DNA from: Palsa-948 sp964481195
Lineage (GTDB): Bacteria; Bacteroidota; Bacteroidia; Palsa-948
Direction of reading: 5' to 3'
Length of the DNA: 64,000 nt
Assembly (NCBI GenBank): GCA_964481195.1
Contig: CAYZTB010000004.1
Coordinates: 31,653-95,652, forward strand
Of this stretch, positions 58,079-64,000 are shown one piece after another. Every line of letters begins with the position of its first letter. Positions within the stretch are counted from its first letter, which is position 1. Position numbers and translations under genes: made by a program. The notes below the pieces were generated by a model. It worked only from the letters and a program-made list of their open reading frames with translations. It did not search any database and was not told the DNA's origin.

Positions 58079-59128
58079 TTGTTTTTTTGTGTGAAATCTG
58101 AAAAAGCATTTCCATCCACGCTAGAAATTTTCCAATCGTTTAGTCAGCGCAAGTTTGAAAAGATGGCTATTAGCATTTTTCAATATCAAGCACAGCATAA
58201 CCGTATTTACAATAAATATATTTCAAGTTTAGGGGTGATCCCTGAGCAAGTTGTTAGCATGTTTCAAATACCATTTTTGCCTATTGAGCTTTTTAAAACC
58301 CAAAAAGTACTGACAGTTCAGAGTGAGAAATTATCAGGTGCTAGAAAAAAAATAACTCCCACTTTATTTTTAAGCAGCGGCACAACGGGGATGGTGCGAA
58401 GCAAGCACTTTGTGTTTGATACTAATTTGTACGAACAGAGTTTTAGCAAAGCGTTCGAATTATTTTATGGAGATATTAAAAAATATTATTTGTTATCTTT
58501 TCTGCCTTCATACTATTCCAATAAGAATTCCTCCCTTTTATACATGGCAAACAAGCTAATGAAGAGAAGTGAGAAAAAGGAATGTCGTTTCTATAAAAAA
58601 AACGAAGCAGATAGGTTGATTAAAACAATACAGCAACTATTAAAAAAAAACAAAAAAGTAATTCTGTTAGGAGTTTCAAACGCTTTACTTGATCTTGAAT
58701 TAAACAACAGCTTGAAGATTGCAAGGAAGTCAAAAAATTTGGTTGTTATGGAAACGGGAGGCATGAAGGGGAGAAAAGAAGAAGTTACCCGAGCGGAGCT
58801 TCATAAAATTCTTTGCAATAAATTTGGAGTTAAAAAAATTCATTCAGAGTATGGAATGACAGAATTATTATCTCAAGCATATTCTAAAGGCGATGGAATA
58901 TATCAATGTCCTCCTTGGATGAGAGTGCTAATCCGCGATGCGAATGATCCATTTTCGTATTTAGCCGATGGAAGAACAGGCGCAATTAATATTATCGACT
59001 TTGCAAACCTACATTCATGCAGCTTCCTAGCTACACAAGATGTGGGCAAGCTTCAAAGTAAAAATACTTTTGAAGTATTAGGCAGATTAGATAACAGCGA
59101 CCTGCGAGGCTGCAGTTTACTTTCCTGA
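58079..59128 (+). CDS. LuxE-like acyl-protein synthetase family protein
   Basis: A 349-residue protein of the adenylate-forming/LuxE family. LFLSSGTTGMVRSKHFVFD is the AMP-binding P-loop-like motif; VVMETGGMKGRKEEVTR, IHSEYGMTELLSQAYS and CPPWMRVLIRD complete the family pattern. It probably activates a fatty or aromatic acyl group; in Bacteroidota such stand-alone copies are of unknown role. The TTG at 58079 abuts the previous stop; a GTG at 58091 is an alternative start, and no ATG occurs before 58163. Confidence 0.82.
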   Translation: MFFCVKSEKAFPSTLEIFQSFSQRKFEKMAISIFQYQAQHNRIYNKYISSLGVIPEQVVSMFQIPFLPIELFKTQKVLTVQSEKLSGARKKITPTLFLSSGTTGMVRSKHFVFDTNLYEQSFSKAFELFYGDIKKYYLLSFLPSYYSNKNSSLLYMANKLMKRSEKKECRFYKKNEADRLIKTIQQLLKKNKKVILLGVSNALLDLELNNSLKIARKSKNLVVMETGGMKGRKEEVTRAELHKILCNKFGVKKIHSEYGMTELLSQAYSKGDGIYQCPPWMRVLIRDANDPFSYLADGRTGAINIIDFANLHSCSFLATQDVGKLQSKNTFEVLGRLDNSDLRGCSLLS

Positions 59129-61654
59129 TTAACTTAGCTTAACAAGCTTGAAAGATACTTGTTGGCTCTCAGAAGCTAGTCGCACTAAAAATATTCCAGC
59201 ATATAATGTTGATACATCCAGTGGTATTTGATAATTACCAGCCGGAAAGTATGTAGGATTAGAAGAAATAATTTTTCCTGTAATATCACATATTTGAATT
59301 TCGTAGTTAGCGCCATTTTTTACTGATGCATTTAATAGCACTACATTAGATACGGGATTAAAGGCAGGCGAAAAATTATTTTCATTTTTTATGGAAGTAA
59401 ATATTCCAGTTGCCGTGCTTGAATTTAAATCAGCCTCCCAAATGCCTCTGCCATAGGTTCCGGCTCTTATTTTACCTGTTGCTTTATGTATTTCAAGATC
59501 TGTGATTGACGTGTTTGGCATATCTGTTCCCCAGTAAATCCAACCGGAGGCTGTATCGTTCGTTAAAAAAACACCTACATCAGTTCCAATATAAAAATCG
59601 TTGTAGGTACTATTTTCATCGTAAATGCCTGAGCTTGCCGGTACATTAGGAAGCGTGCCACTTTTGTTCGTCCAGTTAATGCCGCCATCTGTTGATTTAT
59701 AAACTTTTTTAGTTGCAGAATATCCCCCAACTGTAATATATACAGTAGTAGCATTTGTAGGATGAGAAGTAATAGAAGTTACCTCTGTAAAACTGGATGT
59801 TGTAAAAGACAAGGTGTATGTTTGCCAGCTAGTTCCTCCATTGGAAGTTGCATAAAACTTATTTCCTCTTGAAGCATAAATTCTGCTTGAGTTTGCCGGA
59901 GAAACTTCTAAGCATTGTAGTTTGCTGCTGCTAGAACCAGTGAGGTTAGTGCTTATTTTAGTCCACGCAGTTCCTTGGTTGGTGGATTTGTAAACGTCCT
60001 CATAGCCAACAAAGACGGTGCTTTGGTTATTAGGATCTAGCACATAGGGCGTTACCCAATCTCCAGATACACCAGCAGGAGTAATGTCGTTGTAGGTATC
60101 GTTTTTCCATCTATCCATTGAGCGATATAATTGTCCATTTACATAAGTAGTATAAATGATTTGATCATTTGTTTGATTGATGGCAGTTTCCATAGCATCG
60201 CCACCGTTGGTTGCTGCCCAAATATTTATTCCTGTTCGTTTTCTGCCACCATTATCTTGTGTACCACCAATCATAAATACTGGGTCGCTTTGAGAAATAG
60301 CAATGGTGTAAAATTGTGTGATGATTAATCCATTAGTTAATTCAGCCCAGGTATTAGTGCTTTCGGTTAAGCTAAACAATCCACCATCGTTACAGAAGTA
60401 GATAACCTTATTAAGCGGGTTGCAGGCGACAAAATGCTGATCAGCATGAACAGGAACATGAATATTATTATTATACCAATGTGTAAGCTGCGTCCAGCTT
60501 GTTCCTCCATTAGTAGATTTTTGAATATTTAGATTTCCGCAATAAACAGTATTTACATTGTTTGGAGAAATTTGAACAATAACCTCTTCGGGTGCAGTAG
60601 ATTTTAGGGTAATTCCTGCACCATTATTTGTAGATAAGTAATATTCTTTTACACCACTTCTAGAACAAAGAATTCCCAAGTAATTTGGATCTGCCAGCGT
60701 AACCGATAAACGAATGGTGTTATTTGCAAAACCAAACGAACTCATTTTAGCCCAAGAAGCGCCTGCATCAGTAGATTTATAAACTTCGCTTGTTCCTCCG
60801 CTAGAAGCATAAATAGTATTTCCATCGTTCACTCTAAATTTCACATCGCGGTGACTTCCTGTTCTTACTATCGTCCAAGTATTTCCTCCATCCGTAGATC
60901 TATGCAGTCCGTTGGTAGCAGCCACTAATAATATATTTGGATTCGTTGGAGAAATAACCATGGCGTAGTAGGCTACTCCATTAGAAAAACTGCTGTTCAA
61001 AGAAGTAGCATTCCATGTTTGACCACCATCGGTAGTTTTATAGACCCCCAGCCCATAGTTCCACCAGCCCACATGATCGCCAATGGTTATGTAAATGGTA
61101 TTAGGATTTTGATGATCTACTACAATGTTTCCTACACTGCAATACGGAAGTTTATCTCCCAGTGGAGAATAGGACAGACCACCATCGGTAGTTTTCCAAA
61201 TTCCACCAATAGGAGCGCCCACCCAAAATGTTTTTGGATCGGTAGGATGAAAAGCGATGGAAGTTAACCTCCCCATTCCGTTATATCCACCGGGAGCAGA
61301 GGTTTGAGAAATATTTACCCACTGTGCGTTACCTAAAAGTTTGGTTGAATTATTTTCTGATTGAAGCTGCTCGTGTATTTTTCCAAGCTTAGTCATATCT
61401 GGAAAAGACCCATCGGAACTTACCCGGTTTTTCCAATACCACTCCCATCTTTTGTATTTGAAATACTCGTTATCTTCTTTTACTCCGGAGCCAAAAGGCT
61501 GTGCAGCAGCTACTTTAAAAAACTCATCTGCCTGTTGTTTTATTAAATTAAAATTCTGTGAACCAGAATATTGGAATGCCCCAGTTTTTTCTTGTCCGAG
61601 GGAAACTAGACTGAACGAAAGAAAAAATAATGAAACGGATAATATGTTTTTCAT
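59129..61654 (-). CDS. T9SS-exported Asp-box (sortilin/BNR-like) beta-propeller protein
   Basis: An 841-residue secreted protein: signal MKNILSVSLFFLSFSLVSLG, then many Asp-box repeats (STDGGNTWTIV, STDAGASWAKM, TTDGGQTWNA) making a VPS10/sortilin-like multi-bladed propeller over most of its length. The C-terminal about 80 residues (NNFSPAFNPVSNVVLLNAS to SFKLVKLS) are a T9SS type A sorting domain. It probably is a surface-exposed or secreted binding or hydrolytic protein; no catalytic sialidase set is evident. I start at the ATG at 61654 rather than seven codons upstream. It is convergent with the LuxE-like gene. Confidence 0.88.
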   Translation of the reverse strand: MKNILSVSLFFLSFSLVSLGQEKTGAFQYSGSQNFNLIKQQADEFFKVAAAQPFGSGVKEDNEYFKYKRWEWYWKNRVSSDGSFPDMTKLGKIHEQLQSENNSTKLLGNAQWVNISQTSAPGGYNGMGRLTSIAFHPTDPKTFWVGAPIGGIWKTTDGGLSYSPLGDKLPYCSVGNIVVDHQNPNTIYITIGDHVGWWNYGLGVYKTTDGGQTWNATSLNSSFSNGVAYYAMVISPTNPNILLVAATNGLHRSTDGGNTWTIVRTGSHRDVKFRVNDGNTIYASSGGTSEVYKSTDAGASWAKMSSFGFANNTIRLSVTLADPNYLGILCSRSGVKEYYLSTNNGAGITLKSTAPEEVIVQISPNNVNTVYCGNLNIQKSTNGGTSWTQLTHWYNNNIHVPVHADQHFVACNPLNKVIYFCNDGGLFSLTESTNTWAELTNGLIITQFYTIAISQSDPVFMIGGTQDNGGRKRTGINIWAATNGGDAMETAINQTNDQIIYTTYVNGQLYRSMDRWKNDTYNDITPAGVSGDWVTPYVLDPNNQSTVFVGYEDVYKSTNQGTAWTKISTNLTGSSSSKLQCLEVSPANSSRIYASRGNKFYATSNGGTSWQTYTLSFTTSSFTEVTSITSHPTNATTVYITVGGYSATKKVYKSTDGGINWTNKSGTLPNVPASSGIYDENSTYNDFYIGTDVGVFLTNDTASGWIYWGTDMPNTSITDLEIHKATGKIRAGTYGRGIWEADLNSSTATGIFTSIKNENNFSPAFNPVSNVVLLNASVKNGANYEIQICDITGKIISSNPTYFPAGNYQIPLDVSTLYAGIFLVRLASESQQVSFKLVKLS

Positions 61655-61784
61655 GGTATTGGTTTTATTAAACAAATTTAGGTTTAGTCTAAAGCAATTC
61701 CTAAAACCATTTTTGCCAATATAAATACTATATTAGCCAGTAAAATAACAAAGGATCATTTTTTAGATAATATTATACATATTC

Positions 61785-62648
61785 ATGAAAAAGCCCCATT
61801 TATTTAAAAACCCTCATTCCGGTAAATCATCCTTTGTTTTACAGGAGGATCGAGTACCTTATTTTTATGATAAATTACATTATCATGCAGAGTTTCAGCT
61901 TACGGCTATGATTCAGGCAGAGGGAACTCGTTTTGTAGGTAGCGCTGTATCAACATTTAATTCAGGAGAGATTTATTTACTTGGAGCAAATTTACCCCAC
62001 GTGTTTAGGTGCGCCCCTTCCTACTATGCAAGGAAGAGTAAGAAAAAAGCGCATGGACTTTCATTATATTTTAATGCAACTAGTTTTGGAGATAAATTTT
62101 TCCAGTTGCCTGAAGCAAAAAAAATAGACAAGCTGCTGCAAGACTCTTCCCGAGGAATTTATTTTTTTGGTCAAACGGCAATACAAGTTGAAAAAATAAT
62201 GATTGCACTAAAAGAAACAAAGGGCTTCGGTCGGGTAACTCAATTCCTTTCTATCTTAAAACTACTATCCGAATCTGCCGAAAGAAAAATTATTTCAGGC
62301 ATTGGATTTAACGCTCCGCTGGGAGATGAAAACAACAAACGCCTAGATAGGCTTTTTCATTATTTATCAAATAATTTTAAAGAAGAGGTAGATTTAAAAA
62401 CACTTTCTAAGTTAGTTGGGATGAGTGCAACCGGCCTTTGCAAATTTTTTAAGCAGCGCACTCGGAAAACACTTTTTACTTTTCTAACGGAAATACGCAT
62501 TGAAAATGCTTGCAAATTATTGGCAGATAAAACAATTTCTATTTCTGAAATTGCGTTTGAATCCGGGTATAAAAACACCTCTAACTTTAACAGGCAGTTT
62601 AAGGAGTTAATGAAAATGACACCCAGACAATACGCCAACAGTATTTAG
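61785..62648 (+). CDS. AraC-family transcriptional regulator
   Basis: A 287-residue regulator. The N-terminal cupin sensor (about 20-110; HYHAEFQLTAMI, GEIYLLGANLPHVFR) is followed by a C-terminal double HTH (about 185-287; DLKTLSKLVGMSATGLCKFFK and ISEIAFESGYKNTSNFNRQFK, ending MTPRQYANS). The sensor type suggests control of sugar use. Divergent from the T9SS Asp-box gene over 130 bases, which could be a target. Confidence 0.92.
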   Translation: MKKPHLFKNPHSGKSSFVLQEDRVPYFYDKLHYHAEFQLTAMIQAEGTRFVGSAVSTFNSGEIYLLGANLPHVFRCAPSYYARKSKKKAHGLSLYFNATSFGDKFFQLPEAKKIDKLLQDSSRGIYFFGQTAIQVEKIMIALKETKGFGRVTQFLSILKLLSESAERKIISGIGFNAPLGDENNKRLDRLFHYLSNNFKEEVDLKTLSKLVGMSATGLCKFFKQRTRKTLFTFLTEIRIENACKLLADKTISISEIAFESGYKNTSNFNRQFKELMKMTPRQYANSI

Positions 62649-62757
62649 AAATAAAGAGGCAATAATTCAGATATTATGCCGAATTTTACGAAGATTTAAA
62701 GAAATTCTACTTTTGGCAAAGTATTTGGATAATACCAGTATTAATACCTACCTATTT

Positions 62758-63948
62758 ATGAAAAAACTATTACTCCTTTCTCTTTCTATTACAATGTTAA
62801 TGATAGGATGCGTGAGTTCAGAAAAAGCGTTTAACCGCGGAGATTATGAATTGGCGATACGCAAATCCGTAAAAAAAATTCGTAAAAACCCTTCAAAAAC
62901 TAGCGAGATATTAATTCTTGAAAAAGCTTTTCAAAAGGCACAGCAAAATGATTTCGACCGCATTGCTTTCATGCAAAAGGAAGGAAGCCCTGATAAATGG
63001 GATGATATTTATGCTATCTATAATAGGATTAAAGGCAGACAGATGTTAATCAAGTCATTACCTAAACTAGAAGTTAGGAACAAAAGTAAAGTGATTGTGC
63101 GCGAAGGAAAATTCAACTTTATTGATGTAGACAATGAAATGATTGAGTCCAAGAAAAAAGCGGCAGAATATTCTTATGCGCATGGAATTTTGCTACTTGA
63201 AAAAGGCGGACGTTTTAATGCGCGCGATGCACATGCCGATTTTATGAGAGTAAAAAATTATTACGGTAATTATAAAGACATTGATGAACAGCTGGCCATT
63301 GCACAAGCAGCCGGCATGACCAAAGTAATTTTTAAGATGAAAAAAGAAACGCAAGTCCCATTACCTCCAACATTTGAAGAAGAGCTAATGAAAATTACTT
63401 TACAGGATTTAAACCAACGATGGATTCAATATTATACAACGGATATTAAGGACACTAAATACGACTATGCTGTTTTCGTAAATTTAAAAGTGATAGATGT
63501 ATCTCCTGAAATGGCCAAAGAAAAATATTATACCGAAAGTAAAGAGGTGCAGGACGGATGGCAATACCAATTGGATTCCAAAGGAAATGTGATGAAGGAT
63601 AGTCTGGGGAAGGACATTAAGTTTCCTAAATACAAAACTATTACTTGTAACGTAGTAGAAACTCATTTAACTAAAGCAGCTCGTGTTGCCGGTTCACTTG
63701 ATTATTGGGACAACAGCCGCAACCAACTTTTTAAAACGGATAACATAGCTGCGGATTCTTTTTTTGAAGATGGAATAGTAGTGGTTTTAGGAGGCGATGT
63801 AAATGCATTAACTCCTGCTACCAAAAATAAAATAGGACGCAAGCCCATGCCGTTCCCAAATTCATTTGATATGGTGCTGCAAGCAAACAGGCAACTTAAA
63901 GGAATGGTAAAAGGTTTGCTGTACGAGAACAATTGTATTTTGAAGTAA
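62758..63948 (+). CDS. Lipoprotein of unknown function with TPR-like N-terminus
   Basis: A 396-residue lipoprotein (MKKLLLLSLSITMLMIGC; Cys at 18). FNRGDYELAIRKSVKKIRKNP resembles a single TPR; later parts are mixed alpha/beta with RWIQYYTTDIKDTKYDYAVF and a C-terminal FPNSFDMVLQANRQLKGMV. I know this as a conserved Bacteroidota type without assigned role. I choose the ATG at 62758, which gives the lipoprotein signal; 15 upstream codons do not. Nothing is seen in the last 52 bases of the window. Confidence 0.7.
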   Translation: MKKLLLLSLSITMLMIGCVSSEKAFNRGDYELAIRKSVKKIRKNPSKTSEILILEKAFQKAQQNDFDRIAFMQKEGSPDKWDDIYAIYNRIKGRQMLIKSLPKLEVRNKSKVIVREGKFNFIDVDNEMIESKKKAAEYSYAHGILLLEKGGRFNARDAHADFMRVKNYYGNYKDIDEQLAIAQAAGMTKVIFKMKKETQVPLPPTFEEELMKITLQDLNQRWIQYYTTDIKDTKYDYAVFVNLKVIDVSPEMAKEKYYTESKEVQDGWQYQLDSKGNVMKDSLGKDIKFPKYKTITCNVVETHLTKAARVAGSLDYWDNSRNQLFKTDNIAADSFFEDGIVVVLGGDVNALTPATKNKIGRKPMPFPNSFDMVLQANRQLKGMVKGLLYENNCILK

Positions 63949-64000
63949 CGGTTTCGGGCTTGGCGAAGGTGGCGATTTTTACCACAAATGTTGATGCGGA

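Noticed and set aside
59129..61654. Sialidase activity for the Asp-box protein
   Set aside because: Asp-box repeats alone are structural; no arginine triad or catalytic Tyr/Glu arrangement was evident.
1..64000. tRNA or rRNA genes
   Set aside because: No cloverleaf with a TTCGA-type arm and CCA-proximal stem, and no conserved rRNA stretches, were seen on either strand.

Overview
The window looks like a chromosomal segment of an environmental member of the Bacteroidota (Cytophagia/Flavobacteriia/Chitinophagia grade). The signs are low GC, type IX secretion (T9SS) C-terminal sorting domains on two large secreted proteins, a PorP/SprF-family protein, a GLPGLI protein paired with an outer-membrane beta-barrel, a cytochrome b558-type succinate dehydrogenase, DUF5522, AtpZ and bactofilin genes, and promoters with a -7 box of the TAnnTTTG type and little Shine-Dalgarno signal. 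No rRNA, tRNA, CRISPR array or complete insertion sequence is visible.

Layout. 1-7 kb: the end of an LtaS-like sulfatase-fold membrane enzyme, then a tight minus-strand run of an ArnT-like glycosyltransferase, urocanate hydratase (hutU), a frameshifted multi-membrane protein and proC. 7-13 kb: D-cysteine desulfhydrase/ACC-deaminase family enzyme, glucosaminidase-LysM cell-wall hydrolase, a GIY-YIG gene behind a tandem repeat, a frameshifted TPR gene, a HepT/MntA toxin-antitoxin pair and a nucleoside-gate membrane protein. 13-23 kb: bacilliredoxin, ahcY, AI-2E-type permease, a PurF-like amidotransferase, small secreted lipoproteins, a GxxExxY gene, ssb and a broken ParE toxin module. 23-46 kb: a 1212-residue surface protein, xth, a peptide-binding lipoprotein, OmpA-like, TMTC-like TPR and WG-repeat proteins, a T9SS-exported haem/copper-monooxygenase-like protein, bactofilin-atpZ, ComF, free-methionine sulfoxide reductase, and an omega-amidase/methionine aminotransferase pair. 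46-64 kb: GLPGLI plus beta-barrel, a split double-OmpA protein, a second TMTC-like TPR protein, the sdhCAB operon, PorP/SprF, a LuxE-like protein, a T9SS Asp-box protein, an AraC regulator and a terminal lipoprotein.

The most notable structure is not a classical gene system. Several families of short inverted repeats are scattered through the window: ACACAGAG-type, CCACAAAG-type, TTCGACAAGCTCA-type and CTCCCC/GGGGAG palindromes. Two of these families directly abut or contain GxxExxY genes (PD-(D/E)XK nuclease-like), and a third abuts a GIY-YIG nuclease gene. One GxxExxY gene, bracketed by ACACAGAG arms, fills the sdhC-sdhA gap inside the succinate dehydrogenase operon. A gene-less copy at 12.67 kb matches both of its flanks, as expected for a nonautonomous (MITE-like) derivative. 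The CTCCCC palindromes occur in frame inside hutU, the desulfhydrase and a TMTC-like gene, adding peptide segments to otherwise conserved proteins.

Three genes are split by small indels (two of them at homopolymers), a ParE toxin is interrupted by a 51-bp inverted repeat, and a 59-codon HlyD C-terminal remnant remains beside a TPR gene. Whether the indels are biological or assembly errors cannot be decided from the sequence alone.
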